DNA from: Tricholoma matsutake | Taxonomy: Eukaryota > Basidiomycota > Agaricomycetes > Agaricales > Tricholomataceae | DNA: 64,000 nt | Direction: 5' to 3' | NCBI GenBank assembly: GCA_026075535.2 | Contig: AP026538.1 | Coordinates: 10,974,001 to 11,038,000 of the forward strand | Part shown: piece after piece, positions 22,385-32,778 of the stretch | How the letters are laid out: the number at the start of each line of letters is the position of its first letter | Numbering within the stretch: position 1 is the stretch's first letter | Notes under the pieces: generated by a model | Databases searched by the model: none | Seen by the model: the letters and a program-made list of their open reading frames with translations, nothing else | What the model was told of the DNA's origin: nothing | Made by a program: the position numbers and the translations under genes

Positions 22385-22700
22385 TCAGAAACTGTCTGAT
22401 GCTGACTTCTACATGGATGTTGGCCAATATGTAGCTGGCGAGATGAGAATTGCAGCTCATCACATTCACCTTCCACTGCACAATGCTCGATACAGTAAAC
22501 TTGGTACTCCTCGAGCAGCCACTTCTATCTCTGTCACAGGTGTCATCATTGGTTTGTTGGAAGATGTTAATCCCCAAGTAGCTGTCAAACATCTTCCTAT
22601 TGAGCTTTGTGATATTTCTTTTATTAGTGAAGAAGATGGTCGTGTTACAACTCATACTCTCAAAGGTACATCCTTCATTGTCATTCCATTTTCATTGTGA
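22385..22700 (+). pseudogene. Conserved Helitron-upstream region, function unknown
   Basis: Frame containing MDVGQYVAGEM, HHIHLPLHNARYSKLGTPRA, SISVTGVIIGLLEDVNP and LPIELCDISFISEEDG. It looks like a folded domain (alternating hydrophobic strands) and I associate similar segments with the region upstream of Rep in agaricomycete Helitrons, but I cannot name a fold. Frames before it (from about 21430, with PFNNHLLILQSNIESIPGD) may be the start of the same protein. No continuous frame links it to the Rep part. Confidence 0.5.
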
Positions 22701-25700
22701 CTAAATACCATTAGGAAAACCTTCCAAATGGGGAAAGAAGAACCAAGCAACTGAACACAACAAAGCTTTGAATGCTTCCACATCTGCTGCTATGCTCGAA
22801 GATATCAACGACACCGCCAAGCACTCCAAAAAAATTTCCCAGTCCTCTCCTGAACAACCACCTTGAAAGAAGCATTGAGCCTGATTATCTGAAACTGAAA
22901 TGATGTCAATGTCTTACATAGTGTGATATTTTATTTTTTCCTCTTTTTCTGTTGCGTTCACCATCACATGAATATCTGTATTACTATTTGTTGGCAAAAT
23001 TGATCCACCATGTTCACCTGTAAATCTATTTAAATGAAAATGGATGAACAAGGTGAATATCTTCTGAAATCATGAACATCTTCAGAAATCACTGATCATG
23101 ACAACAAATTAGTACAATGCCAGTATGCTCATCTTCAACCACAATGTAATCAGCAAACAATCAATGAGGTGGAGTGGTGGGAACACTTTAAAATGACAAT
23201 GAGATGATCACAGTGGCATGCCCCAAATTGGAATCGAACATGTACTTATTGCGGTGCAATGCTACTGAAGGGGGAAAAAGATGAGTTTTGCTATAACAAA
23301 GGAAAAAGCATTGTGCCTCAGCTTCCACCACTACCCCCTGGACTCGTGAATCTTGCTTCTGAACTTGAAATTTCTTCTATGTCACAGCGATTAAATAATT
23401 TGTTTTCATTCACTGCAATTGGGGCTTCAAGAATCGAAAGGTTTCCAACATTTCAAAAGTGGCCTTGCAAATGTGGCTATCACAGGTCGAACATATCATC
23501 GCATGTTGGACATTACAACTCCTCATCACTCAATCCATTGGTTTTTATATGATGAAGACGAGCAGATGACCAAAAGTCACACTTGGAATATACCTATCCA
23601 CTGGACTGAGGCAGTGAAGGCCAATCTGGAAGTTTGCAATCCTTATGCTCATCATCTTCAGCAGTTTGCTTTCATGTGGACTCACAATGAAGATACAACT
23701 GCAGCTTTGGAATTATCTGACACCACAGCTCAGGGAGACTTTGTGGTGCTCATGCATGCAAGCAACAGCACACAGGTCAACCCACGCCGAATTCTTATAT
23801 GGCACAACAATGACCAAGATCCAACTTTCATTCCTACATTTAGCCGGCACTACAAACCTCTACAATATCCTGTCCTATTCCCACATGGTACTCCTGGATG
23901 GAATTTGACACCAGATAGCACCAACAACTTTCACTTGAAGAACAACCTCCAATTCACACAACGACAGTGGTATAAAAGTTTATTACTCATGGAACCATGG
24001 TTCAGTGATTTTGGCCAACTAACATCTGAATATATCTGTGATATGTATTCTCAGATTGAAGAAGAACACCTACAATTTATTTGAAGAGGTCGTATTACTC
24101 AAGCTTCTGAGAACCATATTCTGGACAACAATCATGCTGATGTCCACTTTGACATCCAGCTACCTGCATCTTTCATAGGCTCACGTGAATGGGCCTCAAA
24201 TGAGACAGCTGATTCCCTTGCTTTAATTTGGGTGGCCTTCATTGTTCATTACCATGACCTGCAATCCTCAATGGCCTGAGATCACCTCACGACTTCACCA
24301 AGGACAAACTGCTTATGATGTACCTCTTATCGTCGCACGAAGCTTTAAGTTACAACTACAACGACTGCAAGAAATTCTTTGCAAAAAATTTGGCAAACTC
24401 ATTTTTATGGTCAAAGTCATTGAATTTCAAAAAGGAGGACTTCCCCATGCACACATTGTTGTCAAAGTATGTTGTTCCCCTGTTAAATTTCACAAACAAA
24501 AACAAGAGCATTTACACTGTGCTACATTCAGTTTCGACCAGAAATCCCCATAGAACTCATTGACATGCTCATCAAAGCTGAATTACCAACTGACAATCCC
24601 CGACTTTGTAGCAAAATTAAGAAATTCATGACACATCCTTACAATCATCTGGAATCTGACAACAGCTGATGCAAACGAGGAGGCAAGTGCATCTACGGTT
24701 TTCCTCATCCCATTACTTTGCAAACATATGTCGATGATGATGGATGTGTACACTACAGACATCAAGACCCAGGTGATCGATGAATTGCTTCCCACATCCC
24801 TGAGCTTATTGATGAATTGGACTGCCATATCTTCGTTGATGTTGTCTACATGGTCAAAGTCTTCATCTACCTCTACAAATATCTTTTCAAAGGACTGGAT
24901 CATGCATTATTCCACATTCACCATTCTATGGCCCATGACAAACAAGAACCTATTAATGAAATCAAAGACTATGTAGATGCACATTATCTATCATCACCTG
25001 AAGCTGCATGGTGAATTCTTGGCTTTGACATCTCATCCAAGGAACCAAGCGTTAAGCCATTGTCCATCCATTTGCCAGGAGAAAATGTTCATCAATTTTC
25101 CGACAATGGGTGCTTGACATCAGCTCTTATACGTTACTTCCATCGACCTCACTATCCACAGTTCAACAATCTGCTCTACACGGACTACAACACCCAATAT
25201 GTCTTTTACCCTTACGATCACAATTCAATATTAGATGATGATGCATATGTTGAAGAACCCATCAGAAACGTTCCAACTTGCATTGCCAGTGCACGTCGAT
25301 GAAGGGAATCTATCGTTTGCATTCAAAGTATTTCCCCCACATGTGGTGAAGTGTTCTATCTTTGGTGCCTCTTAAGTCACTGACCTGCGAGATCATTTGA
25401 CGATATTCGCACATTTGGAGACACTACCTTTCACACTTACCACAAAGCTGCCATCCACATGGGTCTTTTCACTACCAATGATGAAGGTTGGTATGCATTA
25501 GAAGAAGCCATCAGCACATATCAAACCCCTGTACAACTATGGTTCCTCTTTGCAAGAATCATCCTTGAAGGTTATCCTGGATGACCCCTTTGGGATCATT
25601 TCCTACCTTCTCTGTCACTCGACCATGTCACATCTACTCATTCCAATGAACGCAGAGTCAATCTGACTCTACAGCATATCTCAGAATTCATCAAAGATGG

Positions 25701-27453
25701 GGGTCACAAACTCACTGACTTTGGTCTTCCTGAACCCACCTTTCATTCACCAGAAGTCCTTAATGAACTTGAAGCATTCCAAGCACGCCATGAAAGTTTG
25801 CTACAGGAAGCTGATGACATGATTTCAGAGATGGACCTTCAACAACATGAAGTTTTCAATACCATTTATGACCCCATCGCTCTACATGACATCGACCCCA
25901 AACATCATTTCACACCAAGCCCTTTTTTCATTGAAGGAAAGCCAGGACAAGGGAAGACTTTTGTGGCAGATGCCATCGCATGCAAATTACGAGGCCAGGG
26001 CAAAATCGTACTGATTGTTGGAACAAGCACCCTCACTGCTGCTCTTCACCAATGAGGCCATACTGCACATAGCTTATTTCAAATCCCAGTCAAAGAAGTA
26101 TACACCTCTGGATTCCGCCACCCATCCACTTTTCTGATCTTTCATTACAGGACCATATCAACATTCAATCCTTGATCCATCCCTACACCTGCCATGCAGA
26201 CCTTATCACATCTGCCACTGCAATCATCTGGGAAGAAGCCGCAGGAGCCAATGACACTGTCTTTGATGCCATACATGACATCTCTTCCATTCTCAAACAC
26301 TCAAACAAACCTTTTGGTGGGATTCCAATCATTTGCTTGGGTGATTTTTGTCAGGTCGCACCTGTTGTCAAGGGCAACAGTCCCACAGCTGCTCTTCTGG
26401 CATCCATCAAGTCCTCCCATTTCTGGCCCTCATTCCAAATTTGTCCCCTACAGTTTTCTCACAGAAGTGCCCAGGATCCCAAATACACAGCCTTCATCAA
26501 TTCCATCAGCAAAGATTTTCACCACAATCGAACATCTCTAAACATTCTTAAATGAATCTCAGACATTGGTGAAGCTGCAGAGTTTCTCTATCCAAATGAT
26601 ATCATAGGCGATCCTGTGGAATCTCTCAAATGCGCCTTTCTAACTCCTCACAACATGTACGTTGATGAATTCAATCAAAAGATATTAGATCATCTCCCAC
26701 AGGAACAATGCATGTCATGTACTTTTCACCATCATATTCCACTCACAGACACCTACTTTAGCACTGACATCATTAAAGAAAATGATGAAACAATCACTAA
26801 CCATCCAAACACTTCCCCTGACTTTCTCACACTACTCAATCACAACAGAATCCCATGCCACGAGCTTAACCTCAAAGAAGGATGCATTTGTTCGATGATG
26901 CGCAACATGTCCATCAGAAAAGGATTAGTGAAGAATGCTCGATTGATTGTGGAACATCTACACAACCACTACATTCAAGTATGAGTAATAGACAACCACA
27001 GTGGTCAACTGGGTGAACCTCAATGTATACCTCGAATCCGTTTTCAGTTCAAGCCATCTTACTCTAGCTGGACTGTACACCATGTCCAATATCCTTTATG
27101 GCTAGCCTATGCAACCACCTTCAATGGCTGCTCAGGCCCAGTCAAAAGTCTGCACCTGGATATCCCTCTAAATTCTGCCAAAACCCTTCACATCCCTTTT
27201 GATCCCTTTTGATCCCTAACTGGGTGAGCAAAAACTTTACCTAATCAAATGTTTTTGTCATTGGCCAGCACAATCAAGATTTTTTTCGAGTTCAAGACCA
27301 CCAAATGCCATTGGGTAACTTGGGTTGGCATGACGTCTTCGAACTGTTCTCCATCCTCCCATTTTCCAGTGGAGTTTGATGATATTTATCTACTAATTTA
27401 GGCACTTGAAGTTGTCACCTCATGCAATCCCCTCCTTCCCCCGACTTTCTCTA

Positions 27454-28281
27454 TAGTGTTTAAGGGTCCAGTCCAGTTCAGTTTTTTGACCCAAAAACGT
27501 AAAGACCGCAACCTAAACCAGTCCAGGACCAACCCAGATACTGCTAGAAGCGAACTGGGCCACCTAGTACCAGTCCTTTCCAGTTAAAAGACCGGTTAAG
27601 ACTGGTTCAGACCGATGTTTTGTCGTGAAATTTGTTGTATTAATATAACCCATATGTATCTTAGCAAATATTACCCGGACCTATAACCACTGTACGGATG
27701 GATAGACATTGTAATTCCCCATCATTCGGTCTAACTTTTAAGACATTTTATCAAGATTTGACTTGGCTATGATCAATATAAAAATACATCTACTGAATGA
27801 CTCGTGCTGAACACCAAGAAATGTAATGTGACAACCATAAATTATGTGATGCATAGCATGCATTGACAAATGGTGGGAGTATTATTATACATGTTAGTCC
27901 TATGATCATTAATAGAATCAAGCAAATGATCAACATATGAGTAAGATGAAATGAAAATCAATCTGATACAACAAAATACTCATACAAAAATAGATTTGGT
28001 TATATCTTGCTCAATTCTTAACCATTTTTTATGAACCAGAGGTCGAATTCGCCGGATTTCATGTGGGAACATGGTCCAATATATGTTTCCACAATAAAAC
28101 TGGTCCTAACCGGTTTAGACCAGTTCTCTTCGGTTTTACAACATTTTTTAAAATGGAAAGACTGCTAACTGAACTGCAAAAGACCGGTCCATAAATAGAC
28201 CACTGTTCTGGTCTTTTCCGGTCCAATTCAGTCCAATTTTGGTTTTTTTTTCGGTCCTATGGACTGGACTCTTCAACACTA
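27454..28281. mobile_element. hAT-like non-autonomous element 1 (828 bp)
   Basis: Flanked by the 8-bp direct repeat TTTCTCTA (27446-27453 and 28282-28289). Inverted ends start TAGTGTTTAAGGGTCCAGTC at the left and, on the minus strand, TAGTGTTGAAGAGTCCAGTC at the right. Subterminal regions are crowded with CCAGTCC, GACCGGT and AACCGGTT words, typical of hAT ends. The interior is A+T-rich with no coding frame. Confidence 0.9.
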
Positions 28282-28289
28282 TTTCTCTA

Positions 28290-29175
28290 CTACCACCATC
28301 ACCAACCCCTTGCACTTATGTCCATCTCACTCAACGTACTCCCCACTCATCTTTGCTTCCCTGATTTGCTCACAAAATCAATCACCTGAAGGAATGGAGA
28401 AAGATCAATGCATTCTCTCGGGTGCGTGGTGTTCCTACGTGACTATATGCCTGCCACTGACATAAAAATGACTTTCAACATGCCTTTTTCGTGAACTAGG
28501 GGCATAATTGGACCACAAGTTGTTCCCTAACCCAAACAATTATGTGTGAAGAAACAACTGAATTGGTGACAATACAACCGCTGGTACATAGCTAGGATTC
28601 CTATTTCTGTTTTGGCCATTGAGATGTGTTTCTCTTCTCTCTAGTATGGTGGTCGAGTCGCGGATGCAGCGGAATAACAAGACGATCTTGGCAGTGGTTG
28701 AACGACGCTTGAGCAGATGTGGTACATGCTGTCCCTTGTGCGCTGATTCTGTGACTAATCCTGCTTCTCCAACTTGCAGAACTGGGAACAAATACACATG
28801 CAACATGGTCAATGCAGGTCAGATCCGTTTCGACTCTGAATTTCTTTTGTTTCATACTTATCTCTTTCAATATGGGCTTCAAGCAAGGGTTTGAGAGTGG
28901 AAAAGGCTCGATAAGGGGGAAGGAAAGGGTGGGCAGGGTACTGGCAGGGGTTGGGTGGCATTGGCAAAGATAGAGGAGCATCAGAGCATAGATTATTTTT
29001 ATAGGGAAATGTAGGTATTTAGAGGAATACAAAAGTTTTTGCGGTATTGTGAGGGATGGAAAGGGAACTAAACACCATGCTATACCTCTGAAACCCACAA
29101 AATCCCCCCAAATCCCTGTCCATTCCACATTCCACAGAAAGGTATGGCAAGGGTTCTCAAGGGCTTTTCGGGGAT
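28290..29175. other. Body of the 4.43-kb element between its two hAT-like insertions
   Basis: About 890 bp. A minus-strand frame reaching from 28601 to 29413 overlaps the hAT-like element boundary and therefore is not a real gene. I see no recognisable protein. Purine-rich tracts occur at 28900-28960. Confidence 0.4.
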
Positions 29176-29183
29176 TTGCCAGG

Positions 29184-31453
29184 TAGGGATGCCACAGTCC
29201 AGTTCTGAACCAAAGTTTGAACCTGAACTTTTCAGAACTAAACCAAAGTTCAGTCCAAGGTTTGATGGTTGTGCAGAACTGGACCACAAGTCCGGTTCTG
29301 GGTTCGGGCAAGGCAGAACCTGGTTCAAACTGAACCTTTTTTAGTTGTTGTGACTTCCGAAAACTCTGGAAAAAGTTTCCCATGTTACTACTACTAATAG
29401 CACAGAAGTCCAAGGCCCTCTTCTCAGTGTCTCCTACAATCCCGACAATGATGACCCATCCAGTGATGATGTGACCATTAGTAAATGTTTGTCGCTACTT
29501 TGTCCCATGCTCTCCTGTATCCGAGTCAAACCACAAGCTTTGACAGCAACCACAACCAACTCACCACCACATCGTATGCATCAACCATGCTGGCTGCAGG
29601 TTAAAGGGATGCTAGGGAGGTGTTGCCTCCTGAGTTAAAATTATTTCGTTTTTCTTTTACTAACATTCTAACCTACAGATATTTGCAGGTATGCCAACAG
29701 GTGACCCCCAACCACGAAGGCTCCTACCACCCGTGGCAAGGGTTATTGAATCTAACAGCACCACTAAACAGTGGCCACGAATGCAGGGAAATGATAGGGA
29801 CTACACCAACCAACAAATGAGCACAACTAATGAGATCAGCTGGTGCCAGTCGAAGAGGACCATGCCAACCCAGTGATGATGGGGCATGACAATGAAACAA
29901 TGGGGGGAGTTCCATGACCAAACTCTTGTTCTGATCAACCAACTAATCTCTTTTCTTTTTAGGTTCTAAACTACTGGTAACGATGCTTGTCAACACTAGA
30001 TGACCTATACCTAACTACAACCACGCAAACCCCCTCCTCCCTGTCAAAATGGGATGTGAGCCTTTTGGTTATCAACAGGAGGTGGCAAAGGGGGACAAGA
30101 GGTGGAAGAGGGGTGCCGGGAGACCCATGGAGGGGGATACCTGCCAGGTGAGTACCCTACTACTCTCATATATGCACTACATCACACTAACCCACCAAAA
30201 CAGACAACAACGATGGAAATGAGCACCCTAGCCCCACGACAATGACGAACAACCTCAGCATCCCACAACAATGATGGGATGACCCAGCACCCGCCCCCCA
30301 TGCCTGTGAGCCACTGCTCATGGGGTGGTTTGCGGGTGCTAGCAACCTCATATGATGAGGACAAGGGGCCCACAACACTGCCAAACAACATGGTGCCCAC
30401 CACCACGCCTACAAGCAGCTGTTCGTACGGTGGTTCATGGGTGCAGACAATGGGGGGGAGTGACACATCAAGGGAATGAGAGGGAGGGGGAGATGACCAC
30501 CATGCCACCATGCCTGCAAGCCACTGCTCACAGGGTGGATCGCGAGCCCATCAGCCAACATCAACACTGTAGACACCCAACCATGCCACTGAGTGCATTA
30601 CCCCCAACATGCTGCTGTACCCTACATGAAAGCCCCTCCTGCACAGCGCTGAGCAATTCAACGTCTGGAACGTAGGGGCTATTCAGGGTGTAACAAGTGG
30701 GATATGGGGCCAAACATGATGGGTCGTGTCAGTGCCTCGGTGGTGCGGTGTACAGTATACATATACTGTGGTACTCGGGCAAACACCATGGTAGAAACCT
30801 GTACCCATGGGTACGGTGGGTACTAATCCTACCCATGTCCTTCCCTACGAACAGCAAAGGGGGTGAGCACTGCAAAATGATGGGGGATGGAGGACGACAA
30901 GAAAACTGGGACCACAAAGACAAAACAACACTGAGGTAGCCATGACTGACAAGGACAACAACACATGACAGGGGTAGGCAGCACGACTGAAACGAGAGCA
31001 GGAAGACCAATGGGACCCCCAGGTATGGGGTGAGGAGGACAACCTGGACTAAATGACGATGATGGCCCTGAGAACAAAACAACGGTACACGACGAAAAAG
31101 ATGGGTAGCCCTCCTGATCCCTTCCTGCCACAGCACCCCCTCATCCCTGCAACACAACACCACAATCCTGGAATGAGCATCCTGGCTTGGCTCACCAACC
31201 CTCACATTGTGGGGATAGTACTTTGTTCAATGCAGTTCTCTGTACTTATCTCACTAATTATATTCTACATGTCATCTCAGTGTTACAGATTTTTTGTACA
31301 CAAAAAAGTTCGGTTCGAGTTCGAACCCTTTCTGAACCTGAACCGATGGTCCGGTTCGGGGTTCGGCAGATTGCCTGGACCAAACCTGAAGTCCGGTTCT
31401 AGGTTCAGTGAAATTCTCAAAGAACCGAACTGAACCGAACTTCGGCATCCCTA
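29184..31453. mobile_element. hAT-like non-autonomous element 2 (2270 bp)
   Basis: Flanked by the 8-bp direct repeat TTGCCAGG (29176-29183 and 31454-31461). Left end TAGGGATGCCACAGTCC; right end on the minus strand TAGGGATGCCGAAGTTCGG. Subterminal zones are dense in GGTTCGG, GAACCGAAC and GGTTCTG words. The interior (29600-31150) is purine-strand low-complexity DNA (ACAATG, GGGGGA) with three copies of a short hairpin motif near 30299, 30405 and 30509. An intron-like stretch, TTTTACTAACATTCTAAC followed by ACAG, lies near 29655. No transposase was found. Confidence 0.9.
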
Positions 31454-31793
31454 TTGCCAGGGATTAAAATCCCCTATTGTGACAAAATACCTCGACTACC
31501 CCTCCGTATACCTGAGAATCCCTCGAGGGATTTTCAGGTATTCTCCCTTATGGATTTTTCACTGGGGCTCAGGACTCACACTCAACAAATCTATTATTGA
31601 TCTTCAAAGCGAAGTTTTCGCCCATGGCCAGTTGTACACAGCTTTATCCCGAGTTCGTCATCGTGATGACTCACGAGTACTGTTCGACAGCGACAACAGC
31701 GACCATATGACAACAAACGTAGTTTACAAAGACCTACTGCTATGAAACACAACACTATAGCATATTCTACTTTCACTTTCTCATCGTGAGAAA

Positions 31794-31811
31794 CGCGGCG
31801 CAGCCGCCGCG
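31794..31811 (+). other. Helitron 3'-terminal hairpin candidate
   Basis: CGCGGCG CAGC CGCCGCG gives a perfect 7-bp GC stem with a 4-nt loop, 48 bp after the helicase stop and followed by an A+T-rich tail (TTGTATAATTATAATTATAA). This is the form and position of the Helitron 3' transposition signal. Confidence 0.65.
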
Positions 31812-31839
31812 CTTGTATAATTATAATTATAATAATATA

Positions 31840-32173
31840 CACGAGACTTTTTAACTTTTAGGCCTTTTTTATACTTTCTCGTCAATAGGTCTTTTGAGAT
31901 CGGTGTGATAAAGCTGAAAAAGTCAAAAAGCCTAAAAATAAAATGTGATTTTCCTGATGTCAGTGCAAGGGGGGGATTCATAAGTACTACAATATATACC
32001 CCTCGCATTCGGTGCGAAAGGGGGCAGAAATAATATGAACTAAAGATAATAAAGACTCCTCCCCATGCAAAATGCGGGGGAGGGGGGGCTGGGGGATGCG
32101 GTCTGGGGTGGGTGTCGTCGCCCACCCTACAAGCAGTTGTAGTTTTGACGTTACTGGTATTTACTATGTACAA
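31840..32173. other. Hairpin-rich non-coding segment after the Helitron
   Basis: Two further C/G hairpins, CCCCTCGCA..TGCGAAAGGGG at about 32000 and CTCCCCATGCA..TGCGGGGGAG at about 32062. The order of features from about 31905 to 32030 resembles, in inverted orientation, the Helitron 5' side at 20800-20950 (hairpin, then TAGTA-type words, then GCTTTTTGACTTTTTC-type words). It may be the 5' end of a second, oppositely oriented Helitron. Confidence 0.4.
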
Positions 32174-32778
32174 ATTTGGTATTTAGACAGAGGTCTGGTG
32201 GGTTTCCCAGTTTCTGGGGTTTCCGTTTCCGGAAATGGGGAAACTGGTGGAAACCAACGAAAACCAACGAAAACCAGGAAATTTCTTTTGTGTTTTGCTG
32301 ATGTGGGGGATGCCGAGATCCTAGTCAAGTAATGACATTACGACCGGAGCCAGGGGCTTGTTCCATCCGGAATGCTAGGGTAGGGAATGGGCGGGAAAGG
32401 TGTAAAAGATGTGAGAACGAATAAGACAGAACGCCATACATACCAGAAAACGATCCATCTCTGTGGCCATCATGGCCAAAAAAGCATGCAACCTTTCGTG
32501 ATGTCAATCCCGACCGCTTTTCTTATGGAAGGCTTCAATCTAGTATACGCCGACTCATTTCTGCCCAGTGATATTATCTTGGATTTTTTTTCTTTCGTCT
32601 GGGCTACTACAGAAAAAGTCTGTACATATCAACAATTACCATGTCACTGCAGGGGTCGACTGTGCTGCTAATAGTGGTAAGCAGTGAGTATATATTGGAT
32701 GTATGAAAGTGTAAGGATACAGAGAGGAGTGTTCATTCCAGAAGGCAAAGCATGAGGAGAGATGTACAGAAGATAACT
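32174..32778. other. Intergenic DNA downstream of the P-loop gene
   Basis: Contains a palindrome-like CCAGTTTC..GAAACTGG stretch near 32208 and tandem AAACCAACGA near 32255. Short open frames on both strands show no recognisable product. The 3' UTR of the minus-strand gene at 32779 must lie here. Confidence 0.4.

Larger units (their letters stand above)
27137..31566. mobile_element. 4.43-kb TIR element inserted in the Helitron helicase
   Basis: Interrupts the helicase codon series FNGCSG-LTLNKS. GCTCAGG occurs at 27130-27136 and again at 31567-31573, a 7-bp target duplication. The ends are inverted: CCCAGTCAAAAGTC at the left and, on the other strand, CCCAGTGAAAAATCC at the right. Within it sit two further elements (27454-28281 and 29184-31453), so its own sequence is only 27137-27453, 28282-29183 and 31454-31566, about 1.3 kb. 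No transposase is recognisable. The superfamily is unclear; 7-8 bp duplications would fit hAT. Confidence 0.82.
23000..31745 (+). pseudogene. Helitron Rep-helicase polyprotein, multiply interrupted
   Basis: Domains in order. A Cys-rich motif TCTYCGAMLLKGEKDEFC lies at about 23237. An N-terminal Helitron domain starts LANVAITGRTYHRMLD, after a frameshift near 23430. The Rep domain has MFITMTCNPQWPEITSRL (24242), the metal-binding PHAHIVV (about 24445) and the two-tyrosine motif YLYKYLFKG (about 24870). The Pif1-type helicase has Walker A GKPGQGKTF (about 25940), Walker B AIIWEEA (about 26220), ICLGDFCQVAPV (about 26335) and FNGCSG at 27125. After a 4.43-kb insertion the frame resumes SGLTLNKSIIDLQ and motif VI FAHGQLYTALSRVR (about 31620), with a stop at 31745. 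In-frame TGA codons occur at 24082, 24667, 25012, 25300, 25381, 25582, 26053, 26553 and 26982, several at positions that are Arg in the family. Inactive. Confidence 0.9.
20790..31830 (+). mobile_element. Decayed Helitron with large internal insertion
   Basis: Plus-strand Helitron. The coding core at about 22390-27200 and 31570-31745 carries a Rep (HUH) nuclease and a Pif1-type helicase. Upstream, 20790-21300 is non-coding with a hairpin CCCTCTCACACC..GCGAGAGGG at about 20810 and a second C-run/G-run hairpin near 20965. The 3' side has a strong GC hairpin at 31794-31811 followed by A+T-rich sequence, as is usual for Helitron 3' ends. The exact termini are not certain. The helicase is split at 27136/31567 by the element at 27137-31566. 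Helitrons move by rolling-circle replication and leave no target duplication. Confidence 0.8.

Noticed and set aside
22293..22655. Minus-strand frame of 120 codons
   Set aside because: Shadow of the plus-strand Helitron-associated frame with MDVGQYVAGEM, which has the more protein-like sequence.
23000..27000. TGA recoding as an amino acid, because so many TGA codons interrupt otherwise good frames
   Set aside because: The TGA codons fall mainly at Arg positions, coexist with frameshifts, and one is CGA in a sister copy. Mutation explains them better. The P-loop gene uses TGG for Trp and reads through without TGA.
28601..29413. A 270-codon minus-strand frame
   Set aside because: It crosses the border of hAT-like element 2 including its terminal repeat, and so is not one gene.
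30182..31205. Overlapping minus-strand frames of 65-158 codons in hAT-like element 2
   Set aside because: Low-complexity composition and mutual overlap. No transposase motif (DDE or hAT dimerisation) was found.
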